This document shows, in pieces, positions 1-8,466 of a stretch of DNA of 64,000 bases. The stretch comes from Pseudomonas fluorescens (GTDB taxonomy: Bacteria > Pseudomonadota > Gammaproteobacteria > Pseudomonadales > Pseudomonadaceae), in contig NZ_MSDF01000011.1 in the NCBI RefSeq assembly GCF_002022275.1, forward strand, positions 1 through 64,000, written 5' to 3'. The stretch's first letter is position 1; every line of letters starts with the position of its first letter. Under the pieces are notes generated by a model, which ran no database searches, was not told the origin of the DNA, and saw nothing but the letters and a program-made list of their open reading frames with translations. The translations under genes were made by a program, and so were the position numbers.

Positions 1-27
1 CCAAGGATGGCCCATCGCGGCGGCCCA

Positions 28-155
28 CGGATTCAAGCCGGAGTGAGGGCACACCGAGCCTAAGCGAGGTGCCGAGTGTTGGGGCAAGAGCCTTTTGGTT
101 ACTTTTGGGCTCTTTTCAAAAGTGACCCGCCGTAAGGGCGGAACCAATCCAAGCC
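28..155. repeat. Pseudomonas-type interspersed intergenic repeat
   Basis: The stretch has no convincing gene. It reads GTGAGGGCACACCGAGCC, then a GGGCAAGAGCCTTTTGGTTAC block and a CAAAAGTGACCCGCCGTAAGG block. From memory this is a common intergenic repeat of fluorescent pseudomonads. Within it, GGGCTCTTTTCAAAAGTGACCC is partly self-complementary. The boundaries are approximate and the left end may lie outside the window. Confidence 0.55.
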
Positions 156-199
156 ATCACCCAACCAACGGATATACCCCCCCACCAAAACCAAAGCAA

Positions 200-228
200 A
201 AAAAAGGGCCTCACATCGCAAGGCCCTT
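200..228 (-). terminator. Intrinsic terminator of the warA-inaA operon
   Basis: Read on the minus strand, AAGGGCCT (228-221) pairs with AGGCCCTT (211-204) around an 8-nt loop, followed directly by a run of T (about nine). It lies 20 bp past the stop of the small ORF at 248. Confidence 0.85.
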
Positions 229-247
229 CCCGTTTTTTTGAATCGAT

Positions 248-475
248 TCAACTCTGCGGCCTCATGCCCTGAGACATCCCGAACATGAACAGCAACAACT
301 CATGATCAGGTTTCGCCGCCACACTCACCTTCGCAACGCGTGGCAGCGGGCATTGCCCACCGCCTTGCACTGCATGAAGGACCTGTGTGCGAGGCAGTTC
401 CCAAGCGACCAGAGCCAAGGCTGCAATGCCCAACGCCCCGACCAGGAACAAACCTCGTGCTATTTCTAGCTTCAT
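248..475 (-). CDS. Small single-pass membrane protein, third gene of the warA-inaA operon
   Basis: A 75-residue protein of unknown function. The start is the ATG at 475, which overlaps the stop of inaA in an ATGA junction, so the two are translationally coupled; a longer in-frame upstream extension would run through inaA and is rejected. Residues about 9-27 form one hydrophobic segment (LFLVGALGIAALALVAW), so the protein is probably anchored in the inner membrane with a short C-terminal tail outside. It is the last gene before a strong terminator. Its position behind warA and inaA, preceded by a ColR-box-like site, suggests an envelope or LPS-related role under ColRS control; this is inference from context only. 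Confidence 0.75.
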   Translation of the reverse strand: MKLEIARGLFLVGALGIAALALVAWELPRTQVLHAVQGGGQCPLPRVAKVSVAAKPDHELLLFMFGMSQGMRPQS

Positions 476-1191
476 CTGGTTAAACCCTTGATAGCGCTGC
501 CAAACGCCGTCTCGTAAAAGTAGCTGAGTTTTTTCCAGTCGGTATCGTTGAACGACGAATGGCGGCGCAATTGCAGCATATCGTGGGAGGCCGCCCGATA
601 AGCGGTCAGGCGCTGGCGGCACTTCTCAAAATCCAGCAGCGCCACTTCCACAGTCGCCGAGTCGCCTTCGCCAGTCACCCGTACAAAGACGTGCTTGATG
701 TACAGGCAACCATGCTGCCAACGCCCCTTGTGCATACGCGCCAGGGTCTCAGCCATTTCCTTGAGCAAGCGCTCATGCACCGCTTCGCCAAACCGTTCGC
801 GGCCACCGGCGGCGTACCAGTTTTCGATTTCGTCGAAACCATCGAGCGACGCGGTCACCAGCAAGGCTTTCCACTGATGCTCCGGGTCGCGACGTGCCTC
901 GCAGAACACCATCTCCGGCACACGCACATTCAGCAAACGCAGGCCCTTGAGCGCATCGCGCTCACGCAACACGGTCGGACGCCCAAACGGGTGCAGCCAA
1001 CTGCGGTAGATATGCCCGGTCTGGCGTTTGCTGTAGAGCAAACGGCCATTTGGACTTGTCACGCGTTGCACACCGCTTTCACCGCCGCGTCGACGGTTAG
1101 GCTCCTCGACCCACTCACCCTGCAGACGCCAGAAAAAATCAAATCGTTCTTCGGGAGCTACATGACTGCCTACTACGCACTCAACTGCCAT
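472..1191 (-). CDS. inaA: Lipopolysaccharide kinase InaA/WapQ-like protein
   Basis: A 239-residue protein of the InaA/Kdo-WaaP kinase family, thought to phosphorylate heptose or Kdo sugars of the LPS core at the inner face of the inner membrane. Kinase-like features include the region LARMHKGRWQHGCLYIKHVF (catalytic-loop-like; H and the following basic residues) and LLDFEKCRQR (the metal-binding D-F-E in place of DFG). The start at 1191 is chosen because it lies 4 bp after the methyltransferase stop and has AGGA just upstream; the longer open frame up to 1344 overlaps that gene. Gene order colR-colS-warA-inaA-small ORF matches what is known from Pseudomonas. Confidence 0.85.
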   Translation of the reverse strand: MAVECVVGSHVAPEERFDFFWRLQGEWVEEPNRRRGGESGVQRVTSPNGRLLYSKRQTGHIYRSWLHPFGRPTVLRERDALKGLRLLNVRVPEMVFCEARRDPEHQWKALLVTASLDGFDEIENWYAAGGRERFGEAVHERLLKEMAETLARMHKGRWQHGCLYIKHVFVRVTGEGDSATVEVALLDFEKCRQRLTAYRAASHDMLQLRRHSSFNDTDWKKLSYFYETAFGSAIKGLTR

Positions 1192-1195
1192 CCTG

Positions 1196-1876
1196 TTACC
1201 TCTTACGCAATACATACACTCGCCACATGGCGTAGAGCGGTATGAAGTCCAGAGATTCCTGAACACGAAAACCGGCCTGCTCGAACTCTGCCTCAACAGT
1301 AGCAGCCGGTAACACAAACCGGTTTTGGTAACCTTCCTGCTCACCTTTTTTGCGACGCTTCACTTCGGCGCGCTTGCGTTTCCAGGCCTTGAAATTGCCA
1401 TCGACCCACAGCGAAATAATCACGCTGTCGCGGCTAACACGCTGAAACTCCCGCAGTATCGCCAGCCTGTTTTCCGGATCGCCAATATGGTGCATCAAGC
1501 GCATACAGAAAATACTGTCGACCGAGTTATCTGGCAAATCGATATCAAAGGCAGAGGTGTGCAAGGGGCGTACCCGTTTCACCACGTCTGCGGGTTGAGC
1601 GCCTGTAGCGACTTTCAACATCGACTCCGAATTGTCGGCACCGATGATCACACGGTTGGGCTTCTCGGCCAACAACGGCCAGAAACGCCCTGCCCCACAA
1701 GGAAGATCCAGCACCAGGCCTGGCTCACCGGCCATAGCCAGTGCACCGCGCGCCAGTTGCTCGTCGCGTTTGTGGGACAACCGGCGAGCCAGATTATCCT
1801 GATGCTTGCGCAAATATTTCTGCGCATGCCGGTCGTCGTACTTTTCAGAAAATTCGAGCTTGGTCGGGGTAGACAT
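1196..1876 (-). CDS. warA: Class I SAM-dependent methyltransferase WarA
   Basis: A 226-residue Rossmann-fold methyltransferase. Motif I is LVLDLPCGAGRFWPLL (the glycine-rich SAM loop, about residue 55), followed by the acidic end of strand 2 (IIGADNSESML), and SIFCMRLMHHIGDPENR matches motif post-I/II. In pseudomonads this gene follows colRS and has been linked to LPS O-antigen modal length control, where it works with the downstream kinase. The start is the ATG at 1876, with GGAGATC about 8 nt upstream; the TTG one codon earlier is unlikely. A ColR-box-like sequence lies about 70 bp upstream. The protein has no signal peptide, so it acts in the cytoplasm. Confidence 0.85.
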   Translation of the reverse strand: MSTPTKLEFSEKYDDRHAQKYLRKHQDNLARRLSHKRDEQLARGALAMAGEPGLVLDLPCGAGRFWPLLAEKPNRVIIGADNSESMLKVATGAQPADVVKRVRPLHTSAFDIDLPDNSVDSIFCMRLMHHIGDPENRLAILREFQRVSRDSVIISLWVDGNFKAWKRKRAEVKRRKKGEQEGYQNRFVLPAATVEAEFEQAGFRVQESLDFIPLYAMWRVYVLRKR

Positions 1877-1944
1877 CAACGGATCTCCAGTAGCTGATGC
1901 CTACAACCTTAAGCAGCCAACTGTGATCAACAGGTCAACCCGTT

Positions 1945-1960
1945 GTGAAAAACTTGTCCT
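1945..1960 (-). promoter_or_regulatory. ColR-box-like operator upstream of warA
   Basis: The minus strand reads AGGACAAGTTTTTCAC. The second half matches the TTTTTCAC core of the ColR binding consensus reported for P. putida, and the AC at positions 4-5 of the first half also fits; the pyrimidines at positions 1, 2 and 8 do not. It lies between colS and warA, where ColR is known to act in related species. Confidence 0.6.
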
Positions 1961-2064
1961 GTCCAATCTCATACATTTCAAGACTTTACAGACACAAGAG
2001 ATGGCATGGGGCCATCTTCGCCGAATTGCCGCGACCCTTGGCAGGATAGCGGCAAGGCGAACGG

Positions 2065-3345
2065 TCAGGGCTTGACCTGGCTTAACTCAACATGAAAGCG
2101 GCAGCCGTTAGGCTCCATGGTGCTCAAGCTGACGCTCCAGCCCTGGCTTTCACAGATGCGCTGCACCAGCGACAATCCCAGGCCCAGGCCATCACCGCGC
2201 TTTTCACTGCCACGTACGAAGGGCTCGAACATCGCTTCGCGTTTGTCTTCCGGAATGCCGACGCCGGAGTCTTCCACCACAAAACCGCTGGGTTCCAGAG
2301 TCAGGCGGATAAACCCCTGCTCGGTGTAATGCAGGGCATTGCGCAACAGGTTGCCCATCACCGCGTGCAGGAAGGTGGTGTTGTAGCGCGTATCCAGCGG
2401 GTTGCCCGGCTGATAGCTCAATTCCAGGCCTTTTTGCTCAATAGGATCACGCCAGATGCCGAGTAAGTCCTCGGCGACCTGAGTCAGGCTGACCTGCGGC
2501 GACATGGCCGAATCGTCGTGCTTGGCGCGCGCCAGCATGAGGAAGGTCTGCACCAGCTCACGCATTTCTTCGCAGGCACGGGCAATGCGCAGCACCTGGT
2601 TGCGGCCACGCTGATCGATCGCCGGGTTTTCCAGCAACAGCTCGCACGAGCTGGCCAGCACCATCAGGGGCGTGCGCAATTCATGGCTGACGTCGCTGGT
2701 GAACATTTGCTCGCGGGACAACGCCTGGCGCAAACGGCCCAAGGTGGCGTCAAAGGCCACGGCCAACTCGCCGACTTCATCAGCCGCGTAATCCGGCGCC
2801 AGGGGCGGGGCCAGGCCAAGCAATTGGTCGCGGTGCCGCACCTGGCGAGCCAGACGCACCACTGGCGCCATCACTTTGCGCGCCAGTACCCAGCCGAGAA
2901 ACACCGCCAGCGCCAGGCTCAACACGAAGCCAACCAGTACGACCGCAAACAGCACGCGCTCGCGCTCTTCGAAATCGCTCTGGTCTTGCAGCAGCACGTA
3001 CCGTCGGCCATCCACCACTTCGACCATGGCATGGTACGACAGCGCCTCGCGGAACACCTCATGAAAGCCGGGTTCCAGGTGCCGCAAATCCTTGGGCAGC
3101 TCGAAATCCCCGGGGCCGCCGCTGAAATAGAACAGTTGATCCGGCTCGGGTCGGTGGTTCCAGTCCTCGACGCTGTCCATCAGCAGCAAGCGCTGCAAGT
3201 CACCGCCCAGGCCCGCCGAGATCAGTTTCTCTTCCACCAGGTGCACGGTCGCGACGATGCCCATGGCGAATGCCCCCGCCACCAACGCACTCATCAAGGC
3301 AAACGCGATGATGATCCGTTGGGCAAGGCTTTGCTTAAACTCCAT
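2065..3345 (-). CDS. colS: Sensor histidine kinase ColS
   Basis: A 426-residue inner-membrane sensor kinase. There are two membrane segments, about residues 12-34 and about 131-155, enclosing a periplasmic loop of roughly 95 residues. A HAMP linker follows, then the phospho-acceptor histidine in SDVSHELRTPL (about residue 221), the N-box NLLRNALHYT, and the G1/F/G2 boxes DSGVGIPED, MFEPFVRG and GDGLGLGLSLV. The periplasmic loop contains acidic clusters (SVEDWNHRPEPDQ), fitting the metal (zinc/iron) sensing reported for ColS. The gene overlaps colR by 11 bp. A GTG codon directly precedes the ATG and could also be used. Confidence 0.93.
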   Translation of the reverse strand: MEFKQSLAQRIIIAFALMSALVAGAFAMGIVATVHLVEEKLISAGLGGDLQRLLLMDSVEDWNHRPEPDQLFYFSGGPGDFELPKDLRHLEPGFHEVFREALSYHAMVEVVDGRRYVLLQDQSDFEERERVLFAVVLVGFVLSLALAVFLGWVLARKVMAPVVRLARQVRHRDQLLGLAPPLAPDYAADEVGELAVAFDATLGRLRQALSREQMFTSDVSHELRTPLMVLASSCELLLENPAIDQRGRNQVLRIARACEEMRELVQTFLMLARAKHDDSAMSPQVSLTQVAEDLLGIWRDPIEQKGLELSYQPGNPLDTRYNTTFLHAVMGNLLRNALHYTEQGFIRLTLEPSGFVVEDSGVGIPEDKREAMFEPFVRGSEKRGDGLGLGLSLVQRICESQGWSVSLSTMEPNGCRFHVELSQVKP

Positions 3346-4018
3346 CACGCCCCTCAGCCAGGCGATAACCCACGCCGTGCACCGTTTGCAGCAACGGTTT
3401 GGCGAACGGTTTATCGATCACTTGGCGCAGTTGGTGGACGTGGCTGCGCAGGCTGTCGCTGTCCGGGCAGTCATCGCCCCACAAGGCTTCTTCGAGAATT
3501 TCCCGGCGCAGCACGTGCGGGCTTTTCTGCATCAACACGGCCAGCAGCTTGAGGCCAACCGGGTTGAGTTTGAGCAGGCGCCCTTCGCGGGTCACTTCGA
3601 GGGTGTCGAGGTCGTAGCTCAGGTCGCCGACTTGCAGCGCACGACGCCCGCCGCCTTGGGCACGGCGCAGCACGGCTTCAATGCGCGCAGCCAGCTCCGA
3701 CAAGGCAAACGGTTTGAGCAGGTAATCATCGGCACCCGACTTAAAGCCCTGCAGCCGGTCATCCAACTGGTCGCGCGCGGTGAGCATGATCACCGGCGTG
3801 TCGCGGCGCGCGTCTTCGCGCAGACGTTTGCACAGGGTGTAGCCATCGATGCCCGGAAGCATGATGTCGAGCACGATCAAGTCGTAATGTTCGGTGGCGG
3901 CCAGGTGCAGGCCCGACAAACCGTCCTGCGCACAGTCCACGGTGTAGCCTTTTAGCCCCAGGTAATCGGCCAGGTTGGCCAGAATATCGCGGTTGTCTTC
4001 AACCAGTAGAATTCGCAT
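3335..4018 (-). CDS. colR: OmpR-family response regulator ColR
   Basis: A 227-residue response regulator. The receiver domain (1-115) has the acidic pocket E7/D8, the phospho-acceptor D51 (LIVLDIMLPG) and K102. The C-terminal winged helix (about 130-220) ends in HVHQLRQVIDKP and TVHGVGYRLA, typical of the OmpR family. It is the cognate partner of the overlapping ColS. Known roles of ColRS in Pseudomonas are membrane integrity, metal tolerance, root colonisation and phenol or polymyxin tolerance, through control of envelope-modifying genes. Box-like targets are seen here on both sides of the operon. Confidence 0.93.
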   Translation of the reverse strand: MRILLVEDNRDILANLADYLGLKGYTVDCAQDGLSGLHLAATEHYDLIVLDIMLPGIDGYTLCKRLREDARRDTPVIMLTARDQLDDRLQGFKSGADDYLLKPFALSELAARIEAVLRRAQGGGRRALQVGDLSYDLDTLEVTREGRLLKLNPVGLKLLAVLMQKSPHVLRREILEEALWGDDCPDSDSLRSHVHQLRQVIDKPFAKPLLQTVHGVGYRLAEGRDGV

Positions 4019-4135
4019 GGGCAGTGTCTCCGTACGCGGTAACGGCCGTGTTGGCTCGCGCAGCTTAAGGCCAAGTGGGGCTCAGGGATAGACCTGAGAC
4101 GGCCGCCTATAAAGGTTTTCAACCAATTGTCAGGC

Positions 4136-4151
4136 TGAACGAGATTTTCAC
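4136..4151 (+). promoter_or_regulatory. Possible ColR box in the colR / phosphotransferase divergent promoter
   Basis: TGAACGAGATTTTCAC matches the ColR consensus at 10 of 13 informative positions, with one change in the T-tract. It is followed by a possible -35/-10 pair, TTCACT and TACAGT (4171), 18 bp apart, ahead of the gene starting at 4220. Confidence 0.5.
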
Positions 4152-4219
4152 TATAGCTTCACAAACTGACTACAGTGTCAGGGCGAAGATCGCCGCCCAT
4201 CGATATAAGGAACATGGAC

Positions 4220-6169
4220 ATGGGGTTTCTCAAAACGGCGCCTGCGCGCTATTTGCTGTTGGTGACCGGTGCCTGGCTGGTAATTTTCCTGCTCACGCGC
4301 AGTGTGCTGCTCATCACGCACCTGGACGAAGTCGGTGGCAACCTGCTGCCGGTGTTTGGCGTGGGTCTGCTCTACGACTTGGGCTTTTTGGCCTACGCCG
4401 CCCTGCCGCTGGGCCTGTACCTCCTGCTCTGCCCGCCCGCCCTGTGGCGCCGCCGGGGCCATCGCTGGTTTTTGCAGGCGGTACTGACCGTCAGCCTGTT
4501 CGCCATGCTGTTTACTTCGGTGGCCGAATGGCTGTTCTGGGATGAGTTCGGCGTGCGCTTCAACTTTATCGCCGTCGACTACCTGGTGTATTCCGATGAA
4601 GTGCTGAACAACGTGCTGGAGTCTTACCCGATCGGCAAGCTGCTCAGTCTGTTGGCGATGCTCGCGATTGTGTTGAGTGTGGTCCTGCGTAAACCGTTCA
4701 ACGCTGCGATGAGCGCCCCGCTCCCGCCACTGCGCGGCCGCTTGCTCAATGCCGTCAGCCTCTTGGTAGTCGCCGGCCTCAGCCTGCAACTGATCAGCCA
4801 GGACAGCCCGCGAGCCCAAGGCGGTAATGCCTATAAGAACGAGCTGGCAAACAACGGCCCGTATCAGTTTTTTGCCGCGTTCCGTAACAATGAACTGGAC
4901 TACACCCAGTTTTACCAAAGCCTGCCCGCCGACGTGGTCGCCAAACAACTGCGCGCAGAGCTCAGCGAACCCAACGCACGCTTTATCGGCAAGGACCCGC
5001 TGGATATCCGTCGCGCCATCGACAACCCGGGCACGCTTCGCAAACCCAACATCGTGCTGGTGACCATCGAAAGCTTCAGCGCCAAATACATGGGCAGCAA
5101 CGGCGACGGGCGAGACCTCACGCCCAACCTCGATGCCTTGCGCAAACAAAGCCTGTACTTCAATAATTTCTACGCCACCGGCACCCGCACCGACCGTGGC
5201 CTGGAAGCGATCACCCTGGCGATTCCACCCACGCCCGGGCGCTCGATCGTCAAGCGTATCGGCCGTGAAAGCGGTTTCGCCAGCCTCGGTCAACAACTCA
5301 CCGCCATCGGCTACGACAGCGTGTTCGTCTATGGCGGGCGCGGTTACTTCGACAATATGAACGCGTTTTTCAGCGGCAACGGCTATCGCGTCGTCGACCA
5401 GAGCAGCGTGCCTGAAACCGAAATCTCCTTCAAAAACGCCTGGGGCATGGCCGACGAAGACCTGTACCGCCAGACCCTGAAACTGGCCGATGCCGACTAC
5501 GCCAAGCAGCAGCCGTTTTTGCTGCAACTGATGACCACCTCCAACCATCGCCCCTACACCTACCCGGACGGGCGCATTGATATCAAATCCGGCAATGGCC
5601 GCGACGGCGCGGTGAAGTACACCGACCATGCCATTGGCGAGTTCCTTGAGGCGGCGCGTCACAAACCCTGGTTCGACAACACGATCTTTGTGTTCGTCGC
5701 CGACCACACCGCCGGCAGCGCGGGCAAGGAAGACCTGCCCATCACCAACTACCAGATCCCGCTGTTCATCTATGCGCCGAAGATGATCGATGCCCGGGAA
5801 ACCGCGCAGCTGGCCAGTCAGATCGACCTGGCGCCGACCTTGCTCGGCCTGATTAACCTGAGCTACGAATCGACCTTCTTTGGCCGCAACCTCTTGCAAG
5901 ACAACCCGTTACCACCGCGCGTGGTCGTCGGCAACTACCAGCACCTGGGGTTGTTCGACGGCAAGGACCTGGCAATTCTCAGCCCGCGCCAGGGCCTGCG
6001 CCGCCACGACCAGGCACTGGCCGAAAGCCAGGAGTTACGCGTGGGCAGCGATGACCCGTTGATCCTGCGTGCAATCACCTACTACCAGGCCGCCAGCTAT
6101 GGGTTCAAACAGCAGTTGCTGAGCTGGAAAGCCCCGAAGGAAGCGGCGCCGGTGATTGGCGTACGCTGA
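4220..6169 (+). CDS. LTA synthase family (alkaline-phosphatase superfamily) membrane phosphotransferase
   Basis: A 649-residue inner-membrane protein. Five hydrophobic segments fill about the first 200 residues. The periplasmic catalytic domain has the metal ligands in VTIESFSAKYMG, the nucleophile threonine in TRTDRG (about residue 324), a substrate region around TTSNHRPYTYP and the second metal site FVADHTAGS. This architecture fits LtaS, OpgB and related phosphoglycerol or phosphoethanolamine transferases that modify envelope glycans or lipids; the exact acceptor cannot be read. The start at 4220 is chosen because AAGGA lies 8 nt upstream; an ATG at 4214 is only 2 nt from it. The divergent position from colR, with a ColR-like box, suggests ColRS control. 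Confidence 0.8.
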   Translation: MGFLKTAPARYLLLVTGAWLVIFLLTRSVLLITHLDEVGGNLLPVFGVGLLYDLGFLAYAALPLGLYLLLCPPALWRRRGHRWFLQAVLTVSLFAMLFTSVAEWLFWDEFGVRFNFIAVDYLVYSDEVLNNVLESYPIGKLLSLLAMLAIVLSVVLRKPFNAAMSAPLPPLRGRLLNAVSLLVVAGLSLQLISQDSPRAQGGNAYKNELANNGPYQFFAAFRNNELDYTQFYQSLPADVVAKQLRAELSEPNARFIGKDPLDIRRAIDNPGTLRKPNIVLVTIESFSAKYMGSNGDGRDLTPNLDALRKQSLYFNNFYATGTRTDRGLEAITLAIPPTPGRSIVKRIGRESGFASLGQQLTAIGYDSVFVYGGRGYFDNMNAFFSGNGYRVVDQSSVPETEISFKNAWGMADEDLYRQTLKLADADYAKQQPFLLQLMTTSNHRPYTYPDGRIDIKSGNGRDGAVKYTDHAIGEFLEAARHKPWFDNTIFVFVADHTAGSAGKEDLPITNYQIPLFIYAPKMIDARETAQLASQIDLAPTLLGLINLSYESTFFGRNLLQDNPLPPRVVVGNYQHLGLFDGKDLAILSPRQGLRRHDQALAESQELRVGSDDPLILRAITYYQAASYGFKQQLLSWKAPKEAAPVIGVR

Positions 6170-6170
6170 A

Positions 6171-6207
6171 GGTAGGCCCTTGCCCTTGCCTACCCCAGGG
6201 CAAGGGC
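6171..6207 (+). other. Two interleaved, mutually exclusive hairpins
   Basis: GGTAGGC (6171-6177) pairs with GCCTACC (6188-6194), while GCCCTTGCCC (6176-6185) pairs with GGGCAAGGGC (6198-6207). The two stems overlap and cannot form together as simple hairpins. There is no T-run. The element lies between the phosphotransferase gene and the next two-component pair. Confidence 0.6.
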
Positions 6208-6247
6208 GTAACACTTGCGCCCATTCTCCGGCGACGACGCCCTGTTC

Positions 6248-6946
6248 ATGTCCAATACCCTGCTGCTGATTGAAGATGATCGCCCGCTGGCCGCGCTGAC
6301 GGCCGAGTTCCTGCGCGCCGAAGGTTTCACCGTTGCGGTGGAGCACCGCGGCGACCGCGCGGCCCAACGCATTCACGACGAACAACCCGCGCTGCTGATT
6401 CTGGACGTGATGCTGCCGGGCATCGACGGCTTCACCCTGTGCCGGCAGATTCGCGACAGCTACCCCGGGCTGATCCTGATGATGACTGCGCTGGATGAAA
6501 ATGCCGAACAACTGACCGGGTTCGACGTCGGGGCGGACGATTACGTGGTCAAGCCCGTCGACCCGCTGCTGTTGCTGGCGCGCATTCGCTCGTTGCTGCG
6601 CCGTCACCCGCAAGCGCCACGCGCGTCTTACCAATGGGGCGGGTTTCGGCTGGACCTAAACAGTCATTTCGCCTGGCTCAACGACACGCCTTTGCAGTTC
6701 TCGGTGGCCGAGTTCGAGTTGCTCGCGATCTTCGCCCGCCATTGCGGCGTATTGCTGACCCGGGAAAAACTCCTGCAAAGCTTGCGCGGCCTGGAGTACG
6801 ACGGCCTTAACCGCTCCGTGGATATGCGCGTCTCGCGCCTGCGCAAAAAACTGATGAGCCTGGAATGCCCGGTGACTATCCAGACCATCACGGCCCAGGG
6901 CTATCTGTTTGTCGAAATCCCCCAGGGCACCTCGCATGCTGACTAA
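6248..6946 (+). CDS. OmpR-family response regulator (RstA-like)
   Basis: A 232-residue regulator with a receiver domain (phospho-acceptor in LLILDVMLPGIDG, about D52; lysine in YVVKPVDP) and a C-terminal winged-helix domain ending VDMRVSRLRKKL and ITAQGYLFVE. It is paired with the kinase at 6936, which it overlaps by 11 bp. The pair resembles RstA/RstB of enterobacteria in domain layout, but target genes are unknown. The ATG at 6248 is preferred to the TTG 11 codons upstream because the receiver fold begins at LLLIEDD; no good ribosome site is visible for either, which may mean coupling to upstream translation. Confidence 0.85.
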   Translation: MSNTLLLIEDDRPLAALTAEFLRAEGFTVAVEHRGDRAAQRIHDEQPALLILDVMLPGIDGFTLCRQIRDSYPGLILMMTALDENAEQLTGFDVGADDYVVKPVDPLLLLARIRSLLRRHPQAPRASYQWGGFRLDLNSHFAWLNDTPLQFSVAEFELLAIFARHCGVLLTREKLLQSLRGLEYDGLNRSVDMRVSRLRKKLMSLECPVTIQTITAQGYLFVEIPQGTSHAD

Positions 6947-8234
6947 AGTGCGCCCCTGGATGGCAGCCGTGGCGGGTACAAGCTGGGCCGCCGTGACGTT
7001 TTATCTGCTGTGGCTGTGCGCCAACGCGGCGGTGTACATCGGCGACTACAGCTTTTTGCGCTTGATGGCCGGGCCGGCGTACCTGGTGGCCGAAGAGATC
7101 AAAGCCCTGCCCGCCGAAAAGCGCGAAGCGCGTATGGATGCGCTGCGTGCACGCTTTCAGTACCCACTGAAGCTGGTGTCGATGGATGACCTCGAACTGC
7201 CACCCGAGGCGTTGGTGATGCTCAAGCATCAGCAACCGGCGCAGAACAGTGACGAGGACACCACCTATTTCCCGCTGGACGCCAACACGCTGATCCAGTT
7301 CGGGCCAATGTGGGGAACGGCCGCCGCCAAAGACCTGATGCAAATGCCCGTTTACTGGGTGACCGCAGGCGTCGCGAGCCTGCCGCTGGTGATGTTGCTG
7401 TGGCTCGGTTCACGTTCACGCCGTCGGCGGCGCACCGAACTGGCCGCGATCAACGCTTGCCTGGCCACGCTGGCACGCTCACCCAATGCCATGCTGCCGG
7501 CCATGGGCAAGGAATGGACGCCGCTACTGTTGACTCTGCAACAGCACGCCCAGGACATCAGCGCCATGAACGACCGTCATCGCGAAGTTTCCCAGGCCGT
7601 GTCCCACGAACTGCGCACGCCGCTGGCGCGCATGCGGTTCGCCTTGACGCTGCTGGGCAAAAGCGACGACCCGCCCACCCGCACGCGCCTGCAGGAACGC
7701 TTGCAAACCGACGTCGAAGAACTCGAAGCTCTGGTGCGCGCCAGCCTGGCGTTTGCTCGCCTGGCCAGCGCGCCCACCGATCTGCAGCATGAGACGATTA
7801 TCCTGCGTGACTGGCTGCACCAGGAGTTTGCCTTGCTGGACGGGCACCATCGGCAACTTAGCCTGGAGACCGAACCTGCGGACCTCGCACTGATCGGCGA
7901 CCGTGCCTTGCTGCACCTGATTGTGCGCAACCTGCTGAGCAACGCCATCACCTACGCCCGCGACCAGGTGTGCGTCAGCGCGGCCTACCAGGGCGAGCAC
8001 CATTTGGTGTTGCATGTGGACGACGACGGCCCCGGCGTACTGGCGGAAAACCGCGAAAAAATCTTCGAGCCCTTTGTGCGGCTTTCCATGGGCGGTGACG
8101 AGCCCGGTGGCTTCGGCCTCGGCCTGGCGCTGGCCAAACGCGCGACCCAATGGCATCGCGGCGAACTGTCGGTGACCCGCAGCCCGCTGGGCGGTGCACG
8201 CATGAGCCTGATTCTGCCACTGCGGCCTTTGTAG
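6936..8234 (+). CDS. Sensor histidine kinase (RstB-like)
   Basis: A 432-residue membrane kinase. Membrane segments lie at about residues 9-33 and 138-157, with a periplasmic sensor domain of roughly 105 residues between them. The cytoplasmic part starts with a basic stretch (SRSRRRRR) and a HAMP-like linker, then the H-box VSHELRTPLARMRF (H224), the N-box LLSNAITYARDQ, and the ATP lid DDDGPGV, IFEPFVRL and GGFGLGLALAKR. It overlaps its regulator gene by 11 bp, so the two are made together. The signal is unknown. A REP doublet follows the stop. Confidence 0.88.
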   Translation: MLTKVRPWMAAVAGTSWAAVTFYLLWLCANAAVYIGDYSFLRLMAGPAYLVAEEIKALPAEKREARMDALRARFQYPLKLVSMDDLELPPEALVMLKHQQPAQNSDEDTTYFPLDANTLIQFGPMWGTAAAKDLMQMPVYWVTAGVASLPLVMLLWLGSRSRRRRRTELAAINACLATLARSPNAMLPAMGKEWTPLLLTLQQHAQDISAMNDRHREVSQAVSHELRTPLARMRFALTLLGKSDDPPTRTRLQERLQTDVEELEALVRASLAFARLASAPTDLQHETIILRDWLHQEFALLDGHHRQLSLETEPADLALIGDRALLHLIVRNLLSNAITYARDQVCVSAAYQGEHHLVLHVDDDGPGVLAENREKIFEPFVRLSMGGDEPGGFGLGLALAKRATQWHRGELSVTRSPLGGARMSLILPLRPL

Positions 8235-8255
8235 TCTTAAGGCAACGAACAACCC

Positions 8256-8387
8256 GTGGCGAGCGGGCTTGCCCCGCGCTGGGCTGCGAAGCGGCCCTAA
8301 AACCTGACGACGCGAATCATCTGTTGCACCGCGCCGCTTTAATTGGGAGCGCTTCGCACTCCAACGCGGGGCAAGCCCGCTCGCCAC
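8256..8387. repeat. REP doublet, GIII-type (GAGCGGGCTTGCCC)
   Basis: GTGGCGAGCGGGCTTGCCCC at the left end and its inverted copy GGGGCAAGCCCGCTCGCCAC at the right end flank about 90 bp of spacer. It lies between the rstB-like kinase gene and the small secreted protein gene. Confidence 0.9.
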
Positions 8388-8466
8388 AATGTTACAGCCT
8401 GTGACAGTGAGGCATTCCCATCTCTCGTAACCTGCGCACCAGAATTTAAGGTTGGAGAGCCCATTC

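Noticed and set aside
28..155. Coding potential of the window's left end
   Set aside because: The sequence matches a common intergenic repeat and has no ribosome site or family motif.
4178..5899. A 573-residue minus-strand open frame
   Set aside because: It is the mirror of the LTA-synthase-like gene; the plus strand has clear catalytic motifs and a ribosome site, the mirror none.
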